DNA of 64,000 nt from Sinohyriopsis cumingii (lineage: Eukaryota > Mollusca > Bivalvia > Unionida > Unionidae). The notes below the pieces were generated by a model, which did not search any database, was not told the origin of the DNA, and was given only the letters and a program-made list of their open reading frames with translations. The stretch covers positions 106,547,602-106,611,601 of the forward strand of contig CM068826.1 in the NCBI GenBank assembly GCA_028554795.2. Direction: 5' to 3'. Below, one piece after another: positions 26,101 through 37,149 of this stretch; positions within the stretch are counted from its first letter, which is position 1, and each line of letters opens with the position of its first letter. Both the position numbers and the translations under genes were made by a program.

Positions 26101-27110
26101 CGGCATGAAAATAAATCCATGTAATGGGGTCAATCGTTAAGAACTAATTTTTTTTTTTTTTTACTGTTAACATACAAACGTGACCTTCAGATTTGATCGG
26201 CGTATGGATAATATCCAAAACTGGATAGTAAATCGGCAACGGTGCAAAGTGTTTTTAAAGTTTTGGAACCCTGGTCCTCTCTCCGTTGACCGACGCTCTT
26301 AATTTCAATTTTTTTTTTAACGAGTCCCTGTCAAAGACAGTATCACTTGGAACATTTCGGTAGTTATCTGGTTTAGCGAATGCTAAAAGTATTTACTATA
26401 ATGAGACTCAACACTATCGATTTCCAAGTTTTGACCATGTAAACCTATATTGAGTGTGCACTTAGCAATTATTCTTATTAATGTAGGTTGTTAGTCGCAA
26501 TTATGCAAACTGATGTGTAGGTTTGTGCTATTCAGTTGAGAAATACAGTTGCCCCTGCAGGCTCATTAATGCCAGGCTTATTTGGATCATTTATACAGGT
26601 AATCTAGACTGTGTGAAAAACGTATGTAAATGCGACATATAAATTGTTTAAAATATGCCATTTCTCATCGTGCAACGTCGAGCTGTTCAAAACTGCGTTC
26701 AGGTAAACAAAACTCCATTTCATCTGAGATAATGTCGTAGTTTTGCATGTACATTTAATCGTACAATATTTTCAAAGCAGATGATTCACCTTTGTACAAA
26801 ATTAAAATAGTTTATTTTATTGAGAAATAATACAATACTATCACTAAAAACTGTGGAACCATGGCCCGTGCATTGTAGAGTCTTTAAAGGGGCGGATCGT
26901 TTCTTCTTCTTCTAATTAAATTTTATTTTATTCGTTCTTGGTGGGGGCGAGAGAGTGCGTGGGCATAGACAAATAGGCGAGGGATCTGTGGGACTGAAAC
27001 TTCAACAGAAAAAAATTCTCACTGAGGCTCTTGCATTTTAAGCGTTTTCAGAGCATACATTTAACCATCTAACTAAAGAAAACTTACTCTAGGAAACATT
27101 CGGGTTGTTT

Positions 27111-27166
27111 TCACACACACACACACGTATGTATGTATGTATGTACGTACGTACGTATGTATGTAG
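27111..27166 (+). repeat. (CA)n followed by (GTAT/GTAC)n
   Basis: ACACACAC runs into GTATGTATGT and GTACGTACGT units. The GTAC part is self-complementary. Confidence 0.93.
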
Positions 27167-27692
27167 TGTTTTAACTGACGACCCAGGATAACCGGGTGAT
27201 TTCTACCACATGCGATGGGGTCGATGATGCTTCCAAGTGGACTGGCTCCTAGACATTAGCATCATGATCGTCTCTTTTCGATGCGAATCAAATAATTTAA
27301 ACTCTCTGAAAGAGACTGTGGGTATTCGTAATGATAATTCCCAAAATGTTATGTGTTTTGCAGACGAACATCCGGCAAGATGTTCAAGAACAGACTCATG
27401 ACAATGGAAACGCTTGCAGCTATTAAACATTTATTAAGCATTTATTCCAACTGCTGACTGTTGTTTTAGTAAAGGCTCGGTTGCCGAATGTGTCATAAAA
27501 GTACTTACACCTGCGTACGTACATTTTGGCTCCGACCGCCCAAGACATAGTGAAACCATTCATGACCACAATACAGATACTACAATGAAAGAGCAATAAT
27601 GAAATACACAATGAGGAAGAACCAGACTATTCAGCCAGGAGATTACATTAATCGACAGTAACAAAATTCATCATTGTTTTGATACATTACAA

Positions 27693-27694
<2 letters not shown>

Positions 27695-27749
<55 letters not shown>
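27695..27749 (+). repeat. (TC)n-(TA)n compound microsatellite
   Basis: About 14 TC units pass directly into about 13 TA units. Confidence 0.95.
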
Positions 27750-27753
<4 letters not shown>

Positions 27754-28599
27754 CATATCCATATGCACACCAACATAGAAATACATGTAGTTATACAAGC
27801 CCCGACAAATGATTGGCCAACTAAACCCATGTGACCACTACGGGGCAGTTCAGTTGGCCCTTCCGGGCTCTGCTCACTATCATAACAGAGTAAGGTATAA
27901 TAAAAAATAAAAAAAGAGACCTAACCTTATTACACCACTCATAAATGTACATACGCAGGGGTAAGTAGTTTTATGGTTAGGTATTTGTTTATAACCCGAT
28001 GGACAGCAAGACTGAGGAGGCAGATTATTGAATGACACTGCAAGGTGAGCTTTTTTAGAGTTCAGCATTTGGGAAGAAATAATAACATACTCCATGATTG
28101 TTGCTGCAGGCTACTTTTAGTGACTTCAGTATATATTATATATGGAAATAAAACATACGTCAAGTCAAAAGGTATACAAATGCATATCAAAGTTACTGCT
28201 ATAATGGCATAGCTCCTCTATGCACACTTTATACATTCTTTAGCCTTACTTTACATACATAATGAAGCTCAAGTGCTTGAAAGTTTGGGCTCCGACCGCC
28301 ACAGCACAGTGAGGGCCAGACACATCCAGCGCTCTATGTGTAGCTGAAAAATGGAAAAAAGAAAAAAGGGGGAATACCTGCAGCACTCAAGCAAAGCAAA
28401 CAAGCATGGAAGGAAAAGAAAGCATACGAATCAGATAATGCCGAATTGTGCACCCCATATTATCGCGAAAAGGGTGTATATTACATGTCTCAGAACGCCA
28501 CTGGAAGAATGTGTTGCAAGATGGTCACACCTTCGATGAACCCATGTGAAGTGCTGTTAAATGAACTCATATGAAGTGCAGTGCCCGTTTGATGTGGAC

Positions 28600-29825
28600 G
28601 GCTGTATCGCTCTGTGCACCCACGAGACCTGGAAAAAGAAGAATTGGAAAGCAGAACAAGGCAGTAGGAAGTGATATGATGATGTGTACAACAACGGAAG
28701 TTAGCACTAAATTACAAATTGGAAATTATATCGCTCAGGCGTATACATTTCTTAAAGGTATCGGACCTCCAACTACCCAAGACAACTCCACAGTTGTAAA
28801 TATTGACGCAACACGTGGACAGGGCACTGGTCTTGTACTGTTTGGGGCACGACACTTAGGCCAAAAAGGGTACCCTTGGAGTGTTTGTAATGTGTAAACT
28901 GGACAACTAAGCCATCGTCACTGATCCGAACATGAGAGAACTGAAGCAAGTTTGGATTGCTGCAATCAGACCGTCTAACGTTCATTTCACGTACCTGCAG
29001 AAATGCATGAAATGCAAGAAGAAACATAGATTTAAATAGAACCGCGCGAAAAGCATTGTAGGTAAATGTCGGCAAGACTAGAACGAGTTTTTGTAGCATA
29101 CATTTATCAATTTGTAGGCTGGCATCTGTGTGCGGTAAATGTTTATGAAGTGTTTGCAGGAGTGTTTTTTAATAAGAAAGGAATTTGGTTGGATCAGGGA
29201 TATTTTGTAGTTTGTGCATATAGCAAATAGCCGAGACATAGGTAGATATAGCTGATGGTGCATAGTGTTTTTCAAAAAGATACGAAATAAAAAGTGCTAA
29301 ATTGGTACTTGAAACCGGGAAAGTGCTGTGGAGTTTTAAAGCGGTTGAAAAATCGATGTAATGTTTCCAACTGCGCCTGTAAGATTCTACCGAAGATGGA
29401 GAAAGAGATTGCTTATTGATGATATGAACTAAGGCCATGTTATTAGTATGGATGTTAATACAATGGTTAGCAAGCAAAGGCCCCCATATTTGAATAGCAA
29501 AGACAACAGGGTAAAGTTCAAGTAGAGTAATATTTTTCTCTTTCCACTCCTCATTCGAAACCCCATGAAACCATCTAGAGCCTAGAACAGCCCCATAGGC
29601 CACAGTACTAGCTGCGTCAGTGAAGAGATTCAGTTTGTCCGAGTTCAACCAGCGATCTGCTAAGAAGAAAGAGCGACCATTGAAATCCTGAAGAAACCGA
29701 TTCCACAAAATCAAATTAGATTTTACTGCTTTGTTGAGTCGAATGTGGTATTGGGCATGTGGAACTCCTATTGTGAGACCAATGAGTCGACGAAAGAATG
29801 CTCGTCCTGGGAGTACCACGCCACA
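28600..29825 (-). pseudogene. DIRS-type retroelement remnant (RNase H + tyrosine recombinase)
   Basis: The 216-codon minus-strand frame 29819-29169 begins with an RT/RNase H connection (GRAFFRRLIGLT). It has RNase H features: LFTDAASTVAYGAV and the Glu of ITLLELYPVVFAI, while HTNN stands where TDN is usual. It then passes into the N-terminal core-binding part of a tyrosine recombinase (SVESYRRSWKHYIDF ... YAPSAISTYVSAI). The frame at 29099-28773 continues into the catalytic domain (LAFHAFLQVREMN). There the usual catalytic Arg context LRxGE reads LQVRE, so that Arg appears lost. The RT palm is absent. DIRS elements use reverse transcription plus YR integration. The copy is 5'-truncated and frameshifted. 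Confidence 0.72.
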
Positions 29826-29847
29826 AGCAAAACTGAGCGTACCAATT

Positions 29848-30185
29848 ATGGACTGATCAACTTGATAACTGGTAGAGCGAAGTGGAAGTATCTACTTCAT
29901 AACTTGTAATAATAGATTCAAGTGATCCATGATGAACTTGATAACTGGTAGAATCAAGTGGAAGTATCCACTTGATAATTTGTAATAATAGCACTAGAGT
30001 CGAGGGAGAGCACAAACTCAAGAAAGGAGGAGTCACGTGATAGACAATGAATTTGAAAACTGCTAGAGTCACACGGACCCACCTGATAACTTGACATAAC
30101 AGCAAGCAGATCTGAACTTGCAAACTCCAAAAATATAAAACCAATAGATGCACGTGTAACTTGAAAACTGATAGAGTAAAGTAGA
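29848..30185 (-). repeat. Degenerate tandem repeat between the DIRS remnant and the Polinton-like element
   Basis: AACTTGATAACTGGTAGA and AAGTGGAAGTATC(T/C)ACTT recur about 80 bases apart. Weaker copies (GAATTTGAAAACTGCTAGAG, AACTTGAAAACTGATAGAG) extend towards 30180. It could belong to the 5' end of the DIRS element or be local satellite. Confidence 0.6.
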
Positions 30186-30221
30186 GATAGTTGGAAAAAC
30201 TTGGCGATCCAGCATTCAGAG

Positions 30222-30502
30222 AGCAGCAGAGATGGTGAACAGACTACTTGCTGAAAGGTCCATTTTTGAAAAATAAAGCTTTTTACAAAAAATGAAAATA
30301 AAAAGTCAATAATGCCAAACATAAACCTCTAACAGCAACCGAGAGTTTCTCTAATTGGGTTAGTTTATTTTGTTACTCCATCTTTTGTCGTTTGTTTTTT
30401 TCAAAATTTTTGTGTGTTTTTGTTTACCCATCGTGATACTTATTTGTGGTTGCACCCTCACTACTGTGGTATTGTGCGAGTAATTAAATCATTATTATAT
30501 CA
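30222..30502 (+). repeat. Left terminal inverted repeat of the Polinton-like element
   Basis: The reverse complement of 44675-44956 matches this segment along its length. Examples are GAACAGAC, GGTCCATT, the long identity GAGAGTTTCTCTAATTGGGT with TAGTTTATTTTGTTACTC, CACTTATTTGTGGT-like text and GAGTAATTAAATCATTATTA near the inner end. The outer part has decayed more than the middle. Confidence 0.9.
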
Positions 30503-30507
30503 GTCTC

Positions 30508-31114
30508 TCAACCAAATATTTTATCAAGACTTATACGATATTGCGATCGAAGATCATGTAAATTTATTGTTATAAATCCGTGTGGAGCAGATTGTGCTTT
30601 TGAAAAGAAGTTTTTGAACTTAATCATATCCATGTCTCCATTACACCAAGTCTGATGAATATTTCTCAAAGTATGTGTATCGACTCCATTGAACACAACC
30701 AAAAATATTAGTTATCTCTGATCAATTTAGATATTTGTGTATATCGCTGAGTAACATAAATCACGTCTGTGTTTTTGTGTCTGCCTCGAGAAAATATCCG
30801 AGCTGGATTTGATTGTTTATCCAGCATCACATCATCGTATACTACGAGATTATTAATAATCCATCGAGGTCAACTACAGATGAGGCTTCATCAATATCGG
30901 TAATAAAATTAATACTATCATTGCCATCCTCGTCCAACAATTTTGAGTTTTCATTAAAATCTTTAAGTACATCGTAATATCTCTGATCATCAACTGACGG
31001 AGCTAATAAATACAACTTATCCCATTTGAGCCATCTCATTATCAGATTAGGTAATAATTGCGTCTCACCAAACCTAGATGGATCTATGATAATTGCTCTA
31101 CCACCACCTAACAA
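30508..31114 (-). pseudogene. Packaging ATPase remnant (FtsK-HerA/A32-like)
   Basis: Three minus-strand frames carry successive parts. 31114-30842 gives IIIDPSRFGETQLLPN, a Walker A in which the expected Gly-x-Gly-Lys-Thr reads with Glu at the Lys position, followed by KLYLLAPSVDDQRYYDVL. A shifted frame around 30842-30715 gives VVYDDVM (Walker B) and SRGRHKNTDVIYVTQRY, the Gln-containing sensor region typical of viral packaging ATPases. 30702-30508 is the C-terminal part. This family pumps genome into preformed capsids. The N-terminus is missing where it meets the integrase head to head at about 31.12 kb. Confidence 0.7.
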
Positions 31115-31124
31115 AATTCAGCAT

Positions 31125-31905
31125 GCACATTTTTGATGTCAGCACTCCAAATGAAGTTCATCAGGCAGATATTTTTTTATCACACGAAACTATTAGAATT
31201 GGTAGACGTCAATCACGTACATACAAATACACGTTGTCAAGTAGATATAAAGAAGCAGAACTACTATCAACTGAAACAGCAGCTGAAGTTGTATCTGCTT
31301 TTGGACGAATTTATCAACGAGGACCCTTGCGAAAGTCACAGTTGTTATAGGTTGATCCTGGTAAGGAATCTCTTAGTACAGTATCATCTCTGATGAAAAA
31401 ACATAACGTCAAAATTAGACGAGTATACACAGCAATTCATCGTGATCAGGCAATTGTTAAAAGATTTAATTGAACACTTGCTGGGCGATTGTTTAGATAT
31501 CAATGTGCGAAGGAAATAATTCAGAAAGATATGAGATCTCACGAATGGGTTGAAAGATTATCAAGTGTGATAGCTGCCTTAAATAATGAAATTACTAGTG
31601 CAATTTATATGAAACCCATTAACGCAATTAAAAAAAAAACCAATACAACGATATCACGTTTCAAAACAACCAGTATTAGATAATGTGACTGTCATATATT
31701 TATATGATCCTGGTGAACTTGAAGTTGGTTTTTAAAAAAGGGCGACTGATCCTATTTGGAATATACGACACATACCATTTCCAGCGTGGTAAGATCTACG
31801 GGTAGACCTGCAATCTACAGATTAGATTCAACTGCTCCTCAATGTGGATTTGAATGTGAACAAATATAAGTAATTCCCGAAGACACACAATTACCACCGC
31901 ATTCA
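31125..31905 (+). pseudogene. Retroviral-type (rve) integrase remnant
   Basis: This is the only major gene of the element on the plus strand. 31128-31350 gives STPNEVHQADIFL and SSRYKEAELLSTETAAEVV. Across a stop, VDPGKESLSTVSSLMKKH gives the second-Asp region. DQAIVKRFN has Lys where the D,D-35-E Glu is expected. WVERLSSVIAALNNEITSAI and, in another frame, YDPGELEVG and RATDPIWN are the C-terminal portion. The segment that should hold the first catalytic Asp (before SSRYKEA) looks deleted. In Polintons this enzyme inserts the linear genome into host DNA; this copy cannot be active. Confidence 0.75.
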
Positions 31906-32265
31906 CTTTTGTAAACTAGCAAATCGACGTCGATTACATTCAAGACAGATCAGCATGGTTGATAATATCCGCGATGAAACGTAAACTAGTATTAGGAGCC
32001 GGTAATTAATCAACCGATCACATTTTCGCGAGTGTTACCAAGATTACTATTAATTCTATCTATGGTAAATTGTCTTGGATTATTAGTTGAATATTACTGT
32101 GTTACAGCTTGCACAATTATTATTTTGCTGTTTTTTAATGTCATAATGAATTCAACATCGTGATCAAAGTCGCGCTTACTTTTTTTGTCACACTGTTTAT
32201 AACGAATTAAAAAAATTCTTACTATTTCATCGTTAGTTTCCTGAATTAGATTATTTTTTTCTTAG
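31906..32265. other. Intergenic gap between integrase and helicase remnants
   Basis: The stretch lies between the convergent 3' ends of the plus-strand integrase and the minus-strand helicase. It is AT-rich, with no open frame of note or recognised motif. Confidence 0.5.
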
Positions 32266-33200
32266 AGATCTATGATAACTCTCCGCAGCTGAGATATTCT
32301 TCTGACTCGAGACACTGCGAGATAAACTAAATTTGACCATCTGATACGATCATCGACGATCCAAACATTTCTACCAGAGATGGTTAAGAATCGTCATTAC
32401 GTATCCTAGCGCCCATGGAGTTCTGTTCATAGTTAACGCGCTCTCAACAACAATGACAGGAACTAAAACAATATCATTTAACACAAGAGTTTGTTTCTCT
32501 GACTATCCTGGTATATCAACGTCGATGTTTTGTCGTCGAGTATCTGCTGATCTATAACACAATGGTACAGGTAGATTCGAAAATTTTTCTTTATGTAACA
32601 TAAATAATTGTTGTTGAAGTGTATTACGAACTATCTTTCTCCTTGCAACTATCAAATCAGCTGGTCTCCATAAATTGAAAAAAATTGTTTATAGGAGTTT
32701 CTGAAATTATTTCACACATTATTTCACATTGAATTTTATTCGGTTGTAGTCTGATTAATTTCTTAAGCTCTCTTAATTCTAGATAAAGCGCTCTGTGATC
32801 ATGAGTTATTTTTTCATAATAATTCACAAGTTTTTTCAGCCATTTATGTGGAGACAATCCAACAAAGATGGTGGTTGACCATGATCACCATACATTATCA
32901 TATCAGTATTTTATGTCAATAACCAATCAAGAAATATTTTTAACGTTTCTAATGAAACGGTGCATATTTTATCCCAAACAATAATCCTTGGAATATATTT
33001 CTCGCCCATTCGTTCTTGAGTCCATTTATATCCCTTCCATCGAAAGAATTTGTGATAAGTGTATTATTTAATATTTCTTTCTTTCATTTCTCTTCTCTGT
33101 GTGTAGGTGTTAATACAACTATATCAAAATTCCGAAATAATTCAATCACACGAGTTGTTTTACCAGAAATTCCAGGCCCATTGAGAGAAACTGTTTTATG
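32266..33200 (-). pseudogene. SF1 DNA helicase remnant
   Basis: Read on the minus strand, SF1 helicase motifs appear in order. They are GPGISGKTT (Walker A, about 33.16 kb); IPRIIVWDKIC (Walker B, with Lys at the catalytic Glu position, about 32.98 kb); MYGDHGQPP (motif III, about 32.88 kb); a conserved HDHRALYLELRELKKLIRLQ block in 32857-32657; WALGYVMT; and in a further frame YLAVSRVRR (motif VI, about 32.3 kb). At least two frameshifts and several stops interrupt it. It lies directly 3' of the polymerase remnant on the same strand, about 130 bases after the last polymerase frame. That suggests a fused or co-transcribed polymerase-helicase replication module. Confidence 0.75.
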
Positions 33201-33299
33201 TCTAGCAACAGAATCATATACCGGTGGCGCAGATGACAATTTTAATATTATTTTTTTAGGTAATAAATATCCTTTTTTTCAACGTCGGCGGATTCAGAA

Positions 33300-34420
33300 T
33301 AATTAAGTATATTTTCTTGTTTAATTCTCCATTCACCCCATGATGTATAAGTGCCGATATGTAGTTGTACTAGCAATCCTGTATTTTTTTTTATTGATAT
33401 AAAATGAATCCGTAGCGACTCTGACAGCAAATTCAGAAACTCTATTTATCGTCGATAATAGATTTATCAAAATGTACGCGAGCATTGAAGATCTTAAATG
33501 AGTATACTGCAGTGACTCAACATCAATATAATTCACAGTCGTACCTAATTTAGTTCCGTCTGATGAATTAACATTACTTCGACTTATAAATGTGTTTCTA
33601 TTCGTTGTATCAACAATTATAAAATCGAGATAAGCAACATATATAATCAATCTTGGACAATGTCGTTTATGATCATATGATCCTCCTTGCTTGAATTTAC
33701 TGATTATTTTTTCTGTCAAGATATTTTGCGAATTCATTCTCAAAATCAGTCATATCAGGATTTTCATCATTAGAATATTTCTTTTGTTGTGGTAACCAGA
33801 CTTCTTTCTGCGGACGATATGATATAATTGCTTCACTTACAATCAAGGATATAAGTATTTTTACATGGAGCATATACCGTAATAATATTGTTGGTGCCCA
33901 CATTTTTTCTGCAAGATCTTCGGCAAACTTAAATGACTCGATACAAGCGAATCCAGTCAGGTCAAAATCTGGTAATGGTCCATTTATCGATACTCTGGTC
34001 ATCTCGTGTGTTGGATGTCCAAATCGCTCAAAATACTTAGAACACTCTCCCATTCCAAGAAACATGCAACCTTATCAACCGAGATAACGTCTTTATAATC
34101 GCATTTGGTATTCAATAATCCACCGTGTCCGTATTCGACACAACTCGATATTATATCATTGAGAAAATCAAACCTCGTAGGCTTCCACGAATTTTTCTCT
34201 CTAGCGAAATGAGCCGCGACAGGTGGAATCGTAAAACAATTATCGAGCAATTTTTCATGATCGTTGGTGTATTTTGACGCTTGATTTTTCATTTCTTCGT
34301 GGAGAGATTCTGTGTCATAAATATCTCCATTAGGTTGTAAAAACTGATCATAGTTTCCATCATCTGAACTCTGAAATAACCATACTGATACGGGTTTGTT
34401 CTTGATAATCTAGAATATTA
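33300..34420 (-). pseudogene. Divergent family-B-like DNA polymerase remnant
   Basis: Overlapping minus-strand frames (34292-33999, 34065-33697, 33743-33333) give KFAEDLAEKMWAPTILLRYM, EAIISYRPQKEVWLP, RLIIYVAYLDFIIVDTTNRN and HLRSSMLAYILINLL. They then give VRVATDSFYI, where ATDS occupies the place of the DTDS metal-binding motif C of family-B polymerases. An upstream part (LFQSSDDGNYDQFLQP, about 34.38-34.33 kb) precedes it. It is followed by the SF1 helicase on the same strand. The family-B call rests mainly on the TDS motif and gene context. The protein is clearly unlike the second polymerase at 52.7-55.67 kb. Confidence 0.6.
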
Positions 34421-34850
34421 TGGGTAATATATCCATCAATTTGATGAAATCAGATTTTTATTGAGAATTAGATAATATTTTTAAGTCGATCAAATTTAAT
34501 ACAAGGATGTGCATAATTCAGAATGAGATCTCTATCACACGTAATCATAATATTATGTTCTCGCTGCAATACATTTAATTTTTCCTGTGTCTACAAAACA
34601 TTTTTATTGCCGTATTCATCAATAATTATATTAACACTAAATTGTTCTGCCCTGACTGGGGGCAGTGTCAATATTGTTCTGACGGCATTTTCAAGAACAT
34701 CTTTGTTGTGTATAAAAACTCAGATGTTGGTACATTATATAATACCTCTTGATTAAAGGTACACGGCCATACTCCAACATTTTCATATTTATATCAGATT
34801 TGCATTACATGATTAAAGATAGTTATACTCGCACAAAAAAAAAAATAATT
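34421..34850 (-). pseudogene. Degraded upstream part of the polymerase region
   Basis: Fragmentary minus-strand frames continue upstream of the polymerase remnant with no clean motif. They would correspond to an N-terminal or exonuclease region by position only. Confidence 0.25.
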
Positions 34851-37140
34851 ATCAAGTGTAAAGAAGAAATAATAATTTAATTACTCGAAATAGAAGTATA
34901 CAACGCTGTTACTTCCCTTAGTTATGATTTCCCGCCTATAGAGGACGCAACCGGAAAGGACGTACATTTATGCCTACAAGACACGCTTCTTGTTGTCGAA
35001 AAATAAAACACTATAAACTATGGATAAGGAATATTTTAGATGAAACTAATGAAAACTAATTTACTGTACAGCCTTATATCGGTATGCGTGCACAACGCAC
35101 TAGATTGTGTCGCTTTGAAAACTGTTCCATTGTTTCAATTTATTTTGAAAATTCTCGTTAATACAGGTAAAAATAATCAATGCTGGCATCCCTGTGTCGG
35201 CAGACTTTATAAAAAAAAAAGATGAAAGAAATCGGCACACTTAAAGAATCCAAAGGAACCAAACTTGACTTCCTTTTCTCGGCCGACTTCAGAAGAAAAA
35301 ATCGGCACACTAAAAAGATACCAAAGTCAAGTTTTCGAGTGGGCTTGCATTGTAATAAAATAACCTATGTATTTGATATCCTGTCGGTAAGTTTAAGCAA
35401 TGAGTTTATTGCTTCATGCCAGTTGTGTTTGTCATTCGGGCTTCTATTTGTTTGCCATATGTAATCATAATTGATGTTTGCAATCAAAAAGATTATCATT
35501 TGCACTCACATTGAATGTATTTTAAAATAATGATTTATTTTATTTGCGAGACACCGACTTATAGTTAACCTGGATACAATACAATCTGGCTCAGTTTGCA
35601 ATAAGTAACTTATCATACGTAAATGGCAGGTGCCTTCAAGCAGTCGGGTGATACTTTCGTCTCATTTGCGATTGTATTATTTGACATAAGCGATACACAC
35701 TACACTAAGGATACGTAGGCAAGCCGGCATCCGCCACATATACGGAGTTCGTGGATATATATTTTTTAAAAATAATTCTCGCATGATGAAAAAGAAGGAA
35801 TATATGATAACAATGCAAGGTTAATTTCTTCATTTTATTTTCAAACAAGCGTATGTTTATCAATTTATTTTGTACCGTGAGTGTGTGTGGGGGGGGGGCA
35901 CAAATTAAGCACAAAAATATTTCCTTTCTAATTTGTACGGAATAATGGAGCAAATATGATTGACGATATCGACTAGTAATGACAAGATTTCAATTTACGC
36001 GCGCAAACACTAAGACAACTAGAAAAATAAAAACAAACAATATAATTAACTGGTAAGAGCTTCATATTGCAGCAACTAAATACTGACAAAATGCTCAACA
36101 TTATTCTCTCTCTCTTTCTCTCATGTGTAATCTAGTATGTCTTGTATGCAGCTGTGTTACAACGTGAAGCCTAAAATTAAGTATATTTGTTATAATATCC
36201 CATGAACACTACCCTTAGCAAAATGTATACGTATTATGTAGAATGTTACCTGTTACATATTTTTGTTTTATAAATGATTATTGATAATTTGACCGGAAGA
36301 TTTAAACTGAGAATGTCGTTGTGCAGATGCATATAACTTTTAGCATAAAAAAGTATATAAATATTTTAATTAGAACAAGCAAGATATGTCAGTTTGTGTT
36401 TTCTCTCATAAATATGTACGTTTGAAGTATGAATATTTTCTTTCAAAGAATATCAAAAGAGTTTGTTTAAATTTAGTTTTTTTCTTCCTAAAACCTATCT
36501 TGCATATCATCCACTTTTTGTTAAAGAAAAAGAAAGTACTAAATATTGTTAAGTTTGGCCGAATTGTATTTCGATTTGGGCCGAATTGTCTTTGGGCCGA
36601 ATTGTCTTTGGGCCAAATTCACTGTAATCCGGCATAAACGATACAACTTTCCCATCCCTCCCCTATTCGATCCCACAGATTAAATGCACCTTTTTTATGG
36701 TAAATATGGTTTTTCGGAAAAAGAAAGAACGCTTTTTCCCATCATCACTCTTTTGGTTACATCCGTATGCAACACACACCATATTTGCTGTACAAAAGCC
36801 CGATCGTACGCTATATCACATAGAAATTTACGTGGGGAAATTAAGCACTTGAATGGCTAGGTTGAATAGAAGGGATAAATGTATGCCATATCCGGTTTTG
36901 GCACGCGGAAACTTCCGATTGTTTACGGAGATTGCCTAATATTTTTTTCATTTTATAAAGCGGAGTTTTAAGTCTAATTAAACATTTTTATGGTGTGCAT
37001 ACATAACCAATGCGTTCTGTTTATAACTATAATAATATCACACGTTTGTATAATATAGGTGGCCGGTGGCCTTTAAATAATTAATTTGTAAAACACCAAC
37101 TTCGACTCTACAAAAGTATCTTTATAATTAAAAATCGTTA
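34850..37140. other. Non-coding block inside the Polinton-like element, possible later insertion
   Basis: The minus-strand coding decay stops near 34.85 kb and resumes near 37.15 kb. The block has different character: less uniformly AT-rich, with TTACTTCCCTTAGTTATGAT near the left edge. A 25-base-scale repeat (AAATCGGCACAC(T)TAAA) occurs at 35228 and 35299, and GGGCCGAATTGTC is repeated at 36580-36615. No transposase or terminal inverted repeat is seen, so its nature is open. Frames at 35222-35464 and 36386-36637 show no motif. Confidence 0.4.
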
Positions 37141-37149
37141 AGATTGGAC

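Larger units (their letters stand above)
23153..28500. other. Non-genic stretch with simple repeats
   Basis: I find no domain pattern here. Contents: (CA)n at 24248-24266; a short TTGAAATGCTAGTGAAAAC duplication near 24440; a T-rich tract at 25457-25510; a CA then GTAT/GTAC microsatellite at 27111-27166; a TC then TA tract at 27695-27749. The phrase GGCTCCGACCGCC occurs at about 27530 and 28290. Frames such as 25614-25943 (109 codons) and 28351-28539 have no recognised motif. Confidence 0.55.
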
